This document shows, in pieces, positions 31,310 through 39,478 of a stretch of 64,000 nt of DNA. The number at the start of each line of letters is the position of its first letter. Positions within the stretch are counted from its first letter, which is position 1. This DNA is from JAXLWB01 sp046328715 (GTDB taxonomy: Bacteria > Chloroflexota > Anaerolineae > Caldilineales > Caldilineaceae). Both the position numbers and the translations under genes were made by a program. Below the pieces are notes generated by a model. That model was not told the DNA's origin. It saw nothing but the letters and a program-made list of their open reading frames with translations, and did no database searches. Location: positions 1 through 64,000 of the forward strand of contig JAXLWB010000009.1 of NCBI GenBank assembly GCA_046328715.1, in the 5' to 3' direction.

Positions 31310-33733
31310 GTGAACGGCCCACTCGTTTTAGAAGAAACCGATACTTTACTTACACACCGCCTTCGTATCGAAGTGCAGGGGGTGGTGCAGGGCGTTGGCT
31401 TTCGCCCCTTTGTCTATAGTCTAGCGACCCGGTTTGGGCTGAGCGGCTTTGTGGGCAATGATAGCCACGGGGTCTTTATCGAGGTCGAGGGCGAGGAGTC
31501 AGCGCTGAATGATTTTCAAGCAGCATTGATTGAGAACGTTCCACCCCTTGCGCATATCGAAGTGCTACAAAGTAAAACCATTCCCGTACAGCATTCAACC
31601 GGCTTTGAAATCGTCCATAGCCAGGACCAACGAGGCGAACGGACGTTGATCTCACCCGATCTCTGCATTTGTGACGATTGCCTAGCCGAACTCTTTGATC
31701 CCAATAATCGCCGTTATCGCTACCCATTTATCAATTGCACCAACTGCGGACCGCGCTTTACCATTACGCGCGACATCCCCTATGATCGCCCACTGACGAC
31801 AATGGCCAAGTTCGCCATGTGTCCGGCGTGTCGGTCCGAATATGAAAATCCGCTGGATCGGCGCTTTCATGCCCAGCCGAATGCGTGTCCAGTGTGCGGG
31901 CCCCAGGTGGAATTGCGGATTGCGGCGGGTGCCCCATTGGGGCGCGGATTGCGGATTACGGACGATGTGATTCAAGCAACTCAGAAATTGTTAGTGGATG
32001 GGAAGATTGTTGCGGTGAAGGGGATTGGGGGCTTTCATTTGGCCTGCGATGCGACGAATGACCAGGCGGTGCAGCTCTTGCGTCAACGGAAAGGAAGGGT
32101 CGATAAGCCGTTTGCGTTGATGGTGAGAGATTTGGCAAGCGTACGCACCTTTGCTGAGGTGAATGAGAAGGAAGCAGCGCTCCTCATCAGCCGCCAACGT
32201 CCGATTGTGCTACTCCGCAAACGAGACGATTTTGCACTTTCACACTGGATCGCCCCCGGGAATCATTATATTGGTGTGATGTTGCCCTACACGCCACTAC
32301 ATTATTTACTGTTGGATACGGGAAATGAGATTGCGGATTCTTTGCCCCTCCTCCCTCCTCCCTCATCCCTCATCCTCGTCATGACATCCGGCAATCTCTC
32401 CGACGAGCCGATTGTCAAGGAAAATGACGAAGCGCTGGAGAAGTTGGCAGGGCTGGTGGATGCGATTCTGCTGCACCATCGCCCCATTCACGTCCGCTGT
32501 GATGATTCGGTGATGCGGGTGCTTCCTGAAGAATCACACACCCAGTCACCTTGTCACCCGGTCACCTTTTCATCTTGTCACCTCTTACCGATTCGTCGCT
32601 CGCGTGGCTACGCCCCCTTTCCCATTAAACTGCCCTTCACCGTTCCGTCGATCCTAGCCGTGGGTGGCGAATTGAAGAGTACCTTTTGTCTGACCGTGGA
32701 TGAGCATGCCTTTATGAGTCAGCATATTGGTGACATGGGCAATTTGGAGACGTTGGAAGCATTCAGCGAGTCCGTGACCCATTTTCAATCGATCTTTCGT
32801 ACCGAGCCGCGCCTGATCGCCTGTGATCTGCACCCTGGATATTTGTCGGCAAAGTGGGCAAAAGAGAACGCACAGGGGGTGCCTGTAATAGAGGTACAAC
32901 ACCATCATGCCCATATCGCCGCCTTGATGGCCGAACATGGCCTAGATGGAAGTACGCCTGTGATCGGCTTTAGTTTTGACGGCACAGGCTACGGGACTGA
33001 TGGTACAATTTGGGGTGGTGAAGTATTGAGCGCCGATTACTGCGGCTTTGAGCGAGTGGCTCATTTGAAGAAAATTCCACTGCCGGGCGGCGATGCAGCG
33101 ATCAAGCGCCCTTACCGACAAGCACTGGCCCACTTGTGGGCAGCCCATGTCGAGTGGGACGAGCGTATTCCATCGGTAGCGGCCAGCATTGATAGCGAAC
33201 GGAAGGTACTGCTTCGGCAATTTGAAAGCAGTTTCAACACAGTGGCTACCAGTAGTATGGGGCGACTGTTTGACGCAGTGGCTTCACTGATCGGCGTGAG
33301 GCAAACCGTGACCTACGAAGGACAGGCCGCCATCGAAATGGAGGCGATTGCAACAACAAAATCAGAAGCAGGCTATCACTTTACAATTGAGGCAGGCACA
33401 CCGATCATCATTGACGCAGCACCTGTGATCCGGTCAATTGTCGAGGATGTGTTACAGGGCATGGCAGCCGAAACCATCTCGGCGCGCTTTCATTATGCTG
33501 TGGCAGCGCTGATTTTGCAGCTTGCTCAGCAGATCCGCAATCAACGAAAAATTGAAACGGTTGCCTTGAGTGGAGGTGTCTTTCAAAATGTGACGCTACT
33601 CAGCCTGGCAACGGAATTTTTACAAAACGATGGCTTCACCGTCCTTACCCATCATCTGGTGCCACCCAATGATGGTGGATTGGCCTTAGGGCAGGCAGTG
33701 GTGGCAGCGTTCAGCAGGACAGTGAATCAGTAG
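31310..33733 (+). CDS. hypF: Carbamoyltransferase HypF
   Basis: 807 residues, full length. HypF makes the thiocarbamoyl group on HypE that becomes the CN ligands. Domains in order: acylphosphatase (RIEVQGVVQGVGFRPFVYSL), two zinc fingers (CICDDC, CTNCGPRF, CPACRSEY, CPVCGPQ), a YrdC-like domain (VKGIGGFHLACDATND) and the Kae1-like C-terminus (HHHAHIAALMAEHGL, GTGYGTDGTIWGGE, ALSGGVFQN). The start is taken as GTG 31310, with no clear ribosome-binding site. Two low-complexity DNA patches (32343-32378 and 32541-32585) encode probable surface loops. The last residues TVNQ are repeat-coded. Confidence 0.95.
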   Translation: MNGPLVLEETDTLLTHRLRIEVQGVVQGVGFRPFVYSLATRFGLSGFVGNDSHGVFIEVEGEESALNDFQAALIENVPPLAHIEVLQSKTIPVQHSTGFEIVHSQDQRGERTLISPDLCICDDCLAELFDPNNRRYRYPFINCTNCGPRFTITRDIPYDRPLTTMAKFAMCPACRSEYENPLDRRFHAQPNACPVCGPQVELRIAAGAPLGRGLRITDDVIQATQKLLVDGKIVAVKGIGGFHLACDATNDQAVQLLRQRKGRVDKPFALMVRDLASVRTFAEVNEKEAALLISRQRPIVLLRKRDDFALSHWIAPGNHYIGVMLPYTPLHYLLLDTGNEIADSLPLLPPPSSLILVMTSGNLSDEPIVKENDEALEKLAGLVDAILLHHRPIHVRCDDSVMRVLPEESHTQSPCHPVTFSSCHLLPIRRSRGYAPFPIKLPFTVPSILAVGGELKSTFCLTVDEHAFMSQHIGDMGNLETLEAFSESVTHFQSIFRTEPRLIACDLHPGYLSAKWAKENAQGVPVIEVQHHHAHIAALMAEHGLDGSTPVIGFSFDGTGYGTDGTIWGGEVLSADYCGFERVAHLKKIPLPGGDAAIKRPYRQALAHLWAAHVEWDERIPSVAASIDSERKVLLRQFESSFNTVATSSMGRLFDAVASLIGVRQTVTYEGQAAIEMEAIATTKSEAGYHFTIEAGTPIIIDAAPVIRSIVEDVLQGMAAETISARFHYAVAALILQLAQQIRNQRKIETVALSGGVFQNVTLLSLATEFLQNDGFTVLTHHLVPPNDGGLALGQAVVAAFSRTVNQ

Positions 33734-33765
33734 GACAGTAGGTCAGTGATCAGGTACTGTCCTAC
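33730..33765 (+). repeat. GTAGGACAGTA hairpin at the hypF end
   Basis: GTAGGACAGTA (33730-33740) pairs exactly with TACTGTCCTAC (33755-33765) over a 14-nt loop. The hypF TAG stop lies in the left arm. The hypC ribosome-binding site follows. Confidence 0.6.
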
Positions 33766-33786
33766 TATTTTAGGAAGGAGCAAACC

Positions 33787-34044
33787 ATGTGCCTCGGTGT
33801 ACCTGGAAAAGTAGTTGAAATTTATGAAGCGAACGGCGTGCGGATGGGCAAGGTTGACTTTGGTGGGGTAAGCAAAGAAGTCTGTCTGGCCTATGTACCA
33901 GAAGTTGAAATTGGTGATTACACGATTATCCACGTCGGCTTTGCCATCACACGGCTCGATGAACAATCGGCACAAGAATCCTTGAAGCTATTCCACGAAA
34001 TGGGAAAGTTGGAAGAGGAACTGGGAGTGACCTTTGATGCGTGA
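33787..34044 (+). CDS. hypC: Hydrogenase maturation chaperone HypC
   Basis: 85 residues, the usual size. MCLGVPGKVVEIYEANG carries the essential Cys2, which with HypD holds the Fe(CN)2CO precursor before transfer to the large subunit. VDFGGVSKEVCLAYVPEVEI and GDYTIIHVGFAITRLDE follow the family pattern. AAGGAG lies 7 nt before the ATG. The final codons and stop (GATGCGTGA) again resemble the GATGCGTGA repeat word. Confidence 0.96.
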   Translation: MCLGVPGKVVEIYEANGVRMGKVDFGGVSKEVCLAYVPEVEIGDYTIIHVGFAITRLDEQSAQESLKLFHEMGKLEEELGVTFDA

Positions 34045-34045
34045 A

Positions 34046-34143
34046 TGACAGTAGGACAGTGAGTCAGCAAAGCAGCGGGTAAGTAGCACCACTTGTAGCA
34101 CAAATTACTGTCTTACTGTTCCACTGCCCCCACTGTCCCACTG
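34046..34143 (+). repeat. GACAGTAG-word hairpin between hypC and hypD
   Basis: Purine-rich words GACAGTAGGACAGTGAGTCA (34047-34066) are answered by TTACTGTCTTACTGTTCCAC and CACTGTCCCACTG (34105-34143). Pairing is possible in several registers, as in the hypB and hypF gaps. Confidence 0.55.
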
Positions 34144-34160
34144 AAATCTCTGGAGTATCC

Positions 34161-35276
34161 ATGAAATATCTTGACGAATTTCGTGATCCCGAACTAGCCC
34201 AGCGCCTTTTTGCCGAGATTGCCAACATCACGACGCGTCCGTGGGCGATTATGGAAGTCTGTGGCGGACAAACGCATTCGATTATCCGCAACGGCATTGA
34301 CCAACTGCTGCCCGAGCAGATCGAGTTGATCCACGGTCCTGGCTGTCCGGTCTGTGTGACACCGTTGGAGATCATCGACAAAGCACTGGCAATTGCCGCC
34401 CGTCCCAATGTCATCTTCTGCTCCTTTGGCGATATGCTACGCGTGCCGGGCAGCAGTAAGGATCTCTTTCGGATCAAAAGCGAAGGGGGCGATATACGCA
34501 TCGTCTATTCGCCGTTGGATGCGGTGAAGCTGGCGAAGGAAAATCCACAGCGTGACGTAGTCTTCTTTGGCATCGGTTTCGAGACCACTGCGCCAGCCAA
34601 CGCTATGGCGGTTTTCCAAGCCAAACAGATGGGTCTGAGCAATTTCTCCATGCTTGTCTCCCATGTTCTTGTACCGCCCGCCATCTCGGCGATCATGGAA
34701 TCACCGGACAATCGTGTGCAGGCTTTTCTGGCGGCAGGACATGTTTGTAGTGTAATGGGAACCTGGCAATATGAGCCGTTAGTGCAAAAGTACCATGTGC
34801 CAATTGTGGTCACAGGCTTTGAGCCGCTCGACGTGTTGCAGGGCATTTTGATGACGGTCAAACAACTGGAAGCGGGGAGGGCCGAGTTAGAGAATGGCTA
34901 TGCCCGTGCGGTACAGCCGACCGGCAACGCCCCGGCACAGAAGATGTTGAATGACGTCTTTGAGGTCACCGACCGGGGCTGGCGCGGCATTGGCGTCATT
35001 CCGCAGAGTGGCTGGAAGCTGAAAGAGGGTTATCGAGACTTTGACGCTGAGGCAAAATACCAAGTACACGATATCCATACCGAAGAATCCAAACTCTGTC
35101 ACAGCGGCGAAGTGCTGAAAGGCAAGATCAAGCCCAACCAATGCCCCGCCTTTGGCAAAGAATGCACGCCACGTACCCCGCTTGGCGCAACCATGGTATC
35201 GGGCGAAGGGGCATGTGCTGCTTATTACCAGTATGGACGCTTTATCCAGCTAGAGGAGCTTCAAGTTACACAATAA
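34161..35276 (+). CDS. hypD: Hydrogenase maturation Fe-S protein HypD
   Basis: 371 residues. HypD with HypC assembles the Fe(CN)2CO unit. Conserved motifs: MEVCGGQTHSIIRNGIDQLL, HGPGCPVCVTP (redox Cys pair), FGDMLRVPGS, GFETTAPANA, AGHVCSVMG, VVTGFEPLDVLQGI and the C-terminal [4Fe-4S] ligands in CHSGEVLKGKIKPNQCPAFG, then KECTPRTPLGATMVSGEGAC. It starts after the GACAGTAG hairpin; TGGAG lies about 7 nt ahead. It ends 5 nt before the hypE ATG. Confidence 0.97.
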   Translation: MKYLDEFRDPELAQRLFAEIANITTRPWAIMEVCGGQTHSIIRNGIDQLLPEQIELIHGPGCPVCVTPLEIIDKALAIAARPNVIFCSFGDMLRVPGSSKDLFRIKSEGGDIRIVYSPLDAVKLAKENPQRDVVFFGIGFETTAPANAMAVFQAKQMGLSNFSMLVSHVLVPPAISAIMESPDNRVQAFLAAGHVCSVMGTWQYEPLVQKYHVPIVVTGFEPLDVLQGILMTVKQLEAGRAELENGYARAVQPTGNAPAQKMLNDVFEVTDRGWRGIGVIPQSGWKLKEGYRDFDAEAKYQVHDIHTEESKLCHSGEVLKGKIKPNQCPAFGKECTPRTPLGATMVSGEGACAAYYQYGRFIQLEELQVTQ

Positions 35277-35281
35277 CCACC

Positions 35282-36340
35282 ATGACGAACACGCTCAACT
35301 TTTCAAACTGGACCTGTCCTATTCCGCTACGCAACCACCCCAATATCGTAATGGGGCATGGAGGCGGCGGCAAACTTTCGGCGGAATTGGTCGAACATCT
35401 CTTCATACCCGCCTTTCAAAATGAAGTTTTGCAAAATTTGGGCGATTCGGCTGCGCTTTCGGTCGGAAGCAAGCGATTGGCCTTTTCTACCGATTCGTTT
35501 GTGGTGCGTCCACTCTTTTTTCCGGGCGGCAACATCGGCGATCTGGCGATCAATGGCACGGTAAATGATATTGCTATGAGTGGAGCACAGCCGCTTTACT
35601 TGAGTGCTGGCTTTATTCTCGAAGAGGGTTTACCTCTCAGCGACCTAGGGCGCATTGTCCAAACGATGGGGCAGGCAGCACGTACTGCAGGCGTTTCGCT
35701 AGTAACCGGCGACACCAAAGTGGTGGACAAAGGCCATGGCGATGGCATTTTTATCAACACCAGCGGTTTTGGGTTGATTCCTGAAGGGGTAAATATTGCT
35801 CCACAACATGCCCGTCCCGGCGATGCAATCCTTGTCAGCGGCGAGCTTGGGCTACACGGCATTGCGATTATGAGTGTGCGCGAGGGGCTGGAGTTTGGCG
35901 TGGAGATCGAAAGTGACTGTGCGCCGCTCAATGGATTAGTGGCAACGATGCTCGAAGTGACGAAGGAAATTCATGTGCTGCGTGATCCCACGCGCGGTGG
36001 CGTGGCATCCTCACTGAATGAAATCGCCAAGGCATCGAAGGTTGGCATGGTCTATCAGGAAAACAAACTGCCTGTGCCCGATGCGGTGCGTGCTGCCTGT
36101 GATATTTTGGGTCTGGACCCAATCTATGTTGCCAACGAGGGAAAGTTGATCGCCATCGTGCCGCAGAGCATGGCCGAACCGTTACTGGAGCGGATGCGCC
36201 AACACCCGCTCGGTCGCAAAACCATACAAATTGGCAATGTAACGGAGCAACACCCCGGCATGGTGATTGCACGCACAGGGATTGGTGGGAAACGAGTAGT
36301 CGATATGCAGATCGGGGAGCAGTTGCCGAGGATTTGTTGA
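35282..36340 (+). CDS. hypE: Hydrogenase maturation protein HypE
   Basis: 352 residues. HypE is an ATP-dependent dehydratase that turns its C-terminal carbamoylated cysteine into thiocyanate. The N-terminal MGHGGGGKLSAELVEHLFIP motif, STDSFVV, GNIGDLAINGTVNDIAMSGA and TGDTKVVDKGHGDGIFINT form the ATP site. DPTRGGVASSLNEIA and ANEGKLIAIV belong to the PurM-type C-domain. The last residues PRIC contain the catalytic Cys exactly at the C-terminus, so the protein is complete. It is the last gene of the locus; an inverted repeat follows. Confidence 0.97.
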   Translation: MTNTLNFSNWTCPIPLRNHPNIVMGHGGGGKLSAELVEHLFIPAFQNEVLQNLGDSAALSVGSKRLAFSTDSFVVRPLFFPGGNIGDLAINGTVNDIAMSGAQPLYLSAGFILEEGLPLSDLGRIVQTMGQAARTAGVSLVTGDTKVVDKGHGDGIFINTSGFGLIPEGVNIAPQHARPGDAILVSGELGLHGIAIMSVREGLEFGVEIESDCAPLNGLVATMLEVTKEIHVLRDPTRGGVASSLNEIAKASKVGMVYQENKLPVPDAVRAACDILGLDPIYVANEGKLIAIVPQSMAEPLLERMRQHPLGRKTIQIGNVTEQHPGMVIARTGIGGKRVVDMQIGEQLPRIC

Positions 36341-36364
36341 GATTGGATCTCTCATATTACGCAG

Positions 36365-36483
36365 GCCCCACCCTAGCCCTCCCCAGAGAGGAAACTGTTA
36401 CGGAAAACACACAATTGCGTGGGGCGCAGGAAATTTCATCCGTCCCTTTACGGTCCCCTCCCTTGGGAGGGCTAGGGTGGGGC
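36365..36483. repeat. 19-bp inverted repeat (GCCCCACCCTAGCCCTCCC) after the hydrogenase locus
   Basis: Left arm 36365-36383, exact complement 36465-36483, 81-nt spacer. The same type (CACCCCACCCTAACCCTCCC and a near-complement) lies at 55661-55795. It marks the convergent end between hypE and the acyl-CoA dehydrogenase gene and may help terminate both. Confidence 0.6.
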
Positions 36484-36578
36484 TACCGTGTGGCCGTTTA
36501 TATTCAACTTCCGATTCGGATGTATAACAGGAGTGAAGATTCGAGATTGGTAATAAAGTCATCAACCTCCAATTTCAT

Positions 36579-37775
36579 TTAACTAAACGCCGAAATGCCT
36601 GTCTGTGCCCGTCCGAGGGTAAGGGCGTGAATGTCGTTTGTACCCTCATAGGTGTTCACCGATTCGAGATTCATCACGTGGCGGATGACATGAAATTCGT
36701 CAGAGATGCCATTGCCACCATGCATGTCGCGTGCAACGCGTGCAATCTCCAACGCTTTACCACAGGAATTGCGCTTGATCAGCGAGATCATCTCCGGAGT
36801 GGCTTTCCCTTCATCCAGTAAGCGCCCCACACGTAGTGCTCCCTGCAAGGCCAGGGCAATTTCGGTTTGCATATTGGCCAGCTTGAGTTGGATCAACTGG
36901 TTGGCGGCGAGGGGTCGTCCAAACTGTTTGCGATCCAGGGTGTATTGGCGTGCGGCGTGCCAACAGAACTCCGCTGCCCCCATTGCGCCCCAAGAGATGC
37001 CAAAACGAGCTTTGTTTAGGCAGCCAAATGGCCCTTTCAAGCCGCTCACATTGGGTAACAGGTTTTCCTCGGGCACTTCGACTTCATCCATCACCACTTC
37101 ACCCGTGGAAGAGGCGCGCAAGCTAAATTTGCCCTCGATCTTGGGTGCGCTCAGACCTTTCATACCTTTTTCGAGAATAAAGCCACGAATCACACCTTCA
37201 TCATCCTTGGCCCAAATCACAAAGACATCGGCGATGGGAGCGTTGGTGATCCACATTTTGTTGCCATGCAAGCGCCAACCACCCTCAATTTTGCGAGCAC
37301 GCGTTTCCATGCTACCCGGATCGCTACCGTGGTTCGGTTCAGTCAATCCAAAGCAGCCGACAATTTCGCCGCGTGCCAGTTTGGGTAAGTACTTTTTGCG
37401 TTGCGCTTCGCTTCCGTAGGTGTAAATGGGGTACATCACCAAGGATGATTGCACGCTCATGGCCGACCGGTAGCCACTATCCACCCGTTCGACCTCGCGA
37501 GCGATCAAACCATAACAGACGTGATTCAGCCCTGCGCCGCCATATTTCTCGTCAATCGTGCTGCCCAGAAAGCCGATGCGCCCCATCTCGTAAAAGATAT
37601 CGCGATCGAAGGTTTCGTGGCGATTGGCTTCAAGGATGCGTGGCATCAGCTTTTCTTGGCAATAGCCTCGTGCTGCGTCGCGCACCATACGCTCTTCATC
37701 ACTCAGTTGGTCGTTGAGGTAAAAGGGATCGTCCCATTTAAAGACTGGTTTGGTTTGTACTTTATCGTTGCTCAT
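36579..37775 (-). CDS. gcdH: Acyl-CoA dehydrogenase, glutaryl-CoA dehydrogenase type
   Basis: 398 residues, the family length. This FAD enzyme oxidises and decarboxylates glutaryl-CoA to crotonyl-CoA in lysine/tryptophan or benzoate breakdown. The fit is to GCDH rather than generic ACADs: VDSGYRSAMSVQSSLVMYPI, CFGLTEPNHGSDPGSM, KARFGISWGAMGAAEFCW, RDMHGGNGISDEFHVIRH, and the C-terminal VNTYEGTNDIHALTLGRAQT with the catalytic Glu in TYEGT. The start is set at 37775 (MSNDKV); the longer frame from 37820 adds a hydrophobic stretch unlikely to be real. It is monocistronic. Confidence 0.92.
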   Translation of the reverse strand: MSNDKVQTKPVFKWDDPFYLNDQLSDEERMVRDAARGYCQEKLMPRILEANRHETFDRDIFYEMGRIGFLGSTIDEKYGGAGLNHVCYGLIAREVERVDSGYRSAMSVQSSLVMYPIYTYGSEAQRKKYLPKLARGEIVGCFGLTEPNHGSDPGSMETRARKIEGGWRLHGNKMWITNAPIADVFVIWAKDDEGVIRGFILEKGMKGLSAPKIEGKFSLRASSTGEVVMDEVEVPEENLLPNVSGLKGPFGCLNKARFGISWGAMGAAEFCWHAARQYTLDRKQFGRPLAANQLIQLKLANMQTEIALALQGALRVGRLLDEGKATPEMISLIKRNSCGKALEIARVARDMHGGNGISDEFHVIRHVMNLESVNTYEGTNDIHALTLGRAQTGISAFS

Positions 37776-38082
37776 ATGTATCAATCCAGGATAACAAAGC
37801 AGCAAGGCAATCATACTCAATTGGCGTTGCGGCTTTGTAAGATTTCAGGTCGGTTCCATTTATCGATGTTGCCTAAACTAGGCTGTAAGTGTACCCTGAA
37901 TTGGCCGAACACTCAATCTATGCGAACTTCAGTGGCGGATATTATTGAGACTTTTGGGTCGTTGTCTAAGCAGAGAGTACACAATTAGCGGAACAACGAT
38001 GCTGAGGTTCTCTATCAAGTGCACTTTTTAAACTGCACCCAGGGAATACTCGAAGTGTTACTTAATGACAACCGCTAGTATA

Positions 38083-38184
38083 CTAATGAGCTAACATCCA
38101 AGCGACGACTAAGCCAGCAATACCAGAGAATAATACCATTAGAACAAAGATCAGCAGTCGATTTTGACGGCGGGTAGGAAGCAT
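38083..38184 (-). CDS. 33-residue single-span membrane protein
   Basis: MLPTRRQNRLLIFVLMVLFS followed by GIAGLVVAWMLAH. A basic N-terminus precedes one hydrophobic helix (about residues 10-32), so the N-terminus should stay in the cytoplasm. The ribosome-binding site is unusually strong: GAAGGAGGAAGAGT ends directly at the ATG. No homologue is known to me. It lies alone in the 578-bp gap between the acyl-CoA dehydrogenase and ADP-ribosylglycohydrolase genes; the rest of that gap shows nothing clear. Confidence 0.6.
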   Translation of the reverse strand: MLPTRRQNRLLIFVLMVLFSGIAGLVVAWMLAH

Positions 38185-38353
38185 ACTCTTCCTCCTTCAT
38201 TCTGCTATCGATCTTTTCAAATCGATAAACAACTCCCGGCAAAAGCATTAATCATTATGTCACATGAATAGTTTCTGCGTTTCTTAAAAATTGTCAAATT
38301 TAGTCTATATCATCTGAAAAGTCGAACCCTTAAAGAATCAAACTGGAAATTCT

Positions 38354-39370
38354 ATGGACAAAACAACCCTTTATCAGCACATTTTAGGCGGACTCTATGG
38401 ACAGGCATTAGGTGATGCATGGGGCATGCCCGCCCTGCTGACACCACAACAGACCTGGCAAACCTTCGGTGGCTGGCTCACCGACTTTTTCCCCTCTCCC
38501 GATCAGCACTTTGTTCACGCCGGCCTGCCAGCCGGGCGCATCACCGATGACACCGAGCAAGCCTTCGCCTTGGCCGAGTCGATCCTGGAAGATGGCGCAG
38601 TTACTGTTGCCGGTACTGCACGAGCCATCATCGCCTGGTATGACCGCATCGGCGGCGACAGTTGCCCTTATGTCGGACCATCGACACGTCGAGCCGTGCT
38701 GGCCTTAAAAAAGGGCGTCGATCCACGCGAGTCTGGACGTTATGGCGACACCAATGGTGCAGCCATGCGCGTTGCCCCGGTAGGATTAATCCACCCCGGC
38801 GATGTGGAGGCAGCGGCACACGATGCTGCCATTTCTTGCACGCCGACGCACAACACGGATGTTGCCGCTTCGGGAGCCGCAGCCGTCGCAGGAGCCATCG
38901 CCGCAGCTTTGACAGAAAAGGCAACGTTAGAGAGCGTGATCGCTGGTGGGATCGAGGCGGCAAGATTGGGGCGCACCCTGGCACCGACCTGGATGGGCGC
39001 CAGCATTCCCCATCGCATCCAGTTGGCAGTTCAGATCGCAAGTGGAGATCAGCCCGCCCAGGAGCGATTACAACAAATCCACGATCTGATCGGCACAACC
39101 TTGGCCATCAGTGAGTCAGTTCCGGCAGCTTTTGGCGTGTTGGCGATGGCCAAAGGCGATCCAGTCCAGGCCGCAATCTACGCCGCTGCGCTCTCTGGTG
39201 ATGCCGACACAATTGGCGCAATGGCATGTGCCATTGCCGGTGCCTGGCTTGGCGCAGGTGCCATCCCTGCGCAGCATGTGACAAAGCTCCGCGCAGTTAA
39301 TCCTGAACTTGATTTTGACCGGGTTGCCGCCGGGTTGACCGAGCTAGCGCTACGCACCACGACTCGTTAA
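38354..39370 (+). CDS. ADP-ribosylglycohydrolase-family protein
   Basis: 338 residues. The family removes ADP-ribose from proteins or nucleic acid, or acts on related glycosides, using two Mg ions. N-terminal GLYGQALGDAWGMP, the metal motif ITDDTEQA, RYGDTNGAAMRVAPVG, and the C-terminal SGDADTIGAMACAIAGAWLG carry the metal-binding Asp residues. All expected ligands look intact. It stands alone, with a 12-bp inverted repeat after it, and has no DraT-like ADP-ribosyltransferase neighbour. A sugar-nucleoside substrate is also possible. Confidence 0.88.
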   Translation: MDKTTLYQHILGGLYGQALGDAWGMPALLTPQQTWQTFGGWLTDFFPSPDQHFVHAGLPAGRITDDTEQAFALAESILEDGAVTVAGTARAIIAWYDRIGGDSCPYVGPSTRRAVLALKKGVDPRESGRYGDTNGAAMRVAPVGLIHPGDVEAAAHDAAISCTPTHNTDVAASGAAAVAGAIAAALTEKATLESVIAGGIEAARLGRTLAPTWMGASIPHRIQLAVQIASGDQPAQERLQQIHDLIGTTLAISESVPAAFGVLAMAKGDPVQAAIYAAALSGDADTIGAMACAIAGAWLGAGAIPAQHVTKLRAVNPELDFDRVAAGLTELALRTTTR

Positions 39371-39374
39371 TAAT

Positions 39375-39429
39375 CTTCCGGGAAGGGTAGATTGCTATAC
39401 TCTCTCTTGCGCAAGGACCTTCCCGGAAG
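39375..39429. terminator. 12-bp perfect inverted repeat
   Basis: CTTCCGGGAAGG (39375-39386) and its complement (39418-39429) with a 31-nt spacer, right after the ADP-ribosylglycohydrolase gene. It lacks a U-run. Confidence 0.45.
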
Positions 39430-39478
39430 AGGACACTGAGTAGTCACGAATTGTCTTAGGAGGAACTTAGGAGGAATC

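Noticed and set aside
22074..34143. Possible CRISPR array or rho-independent terminators in the hydrogenase gaps
   Set aside because: The words are tandem and self-complementary without spacers of constant length, and no U-runs follow, so neither CRISPR nor classic terminators fit.
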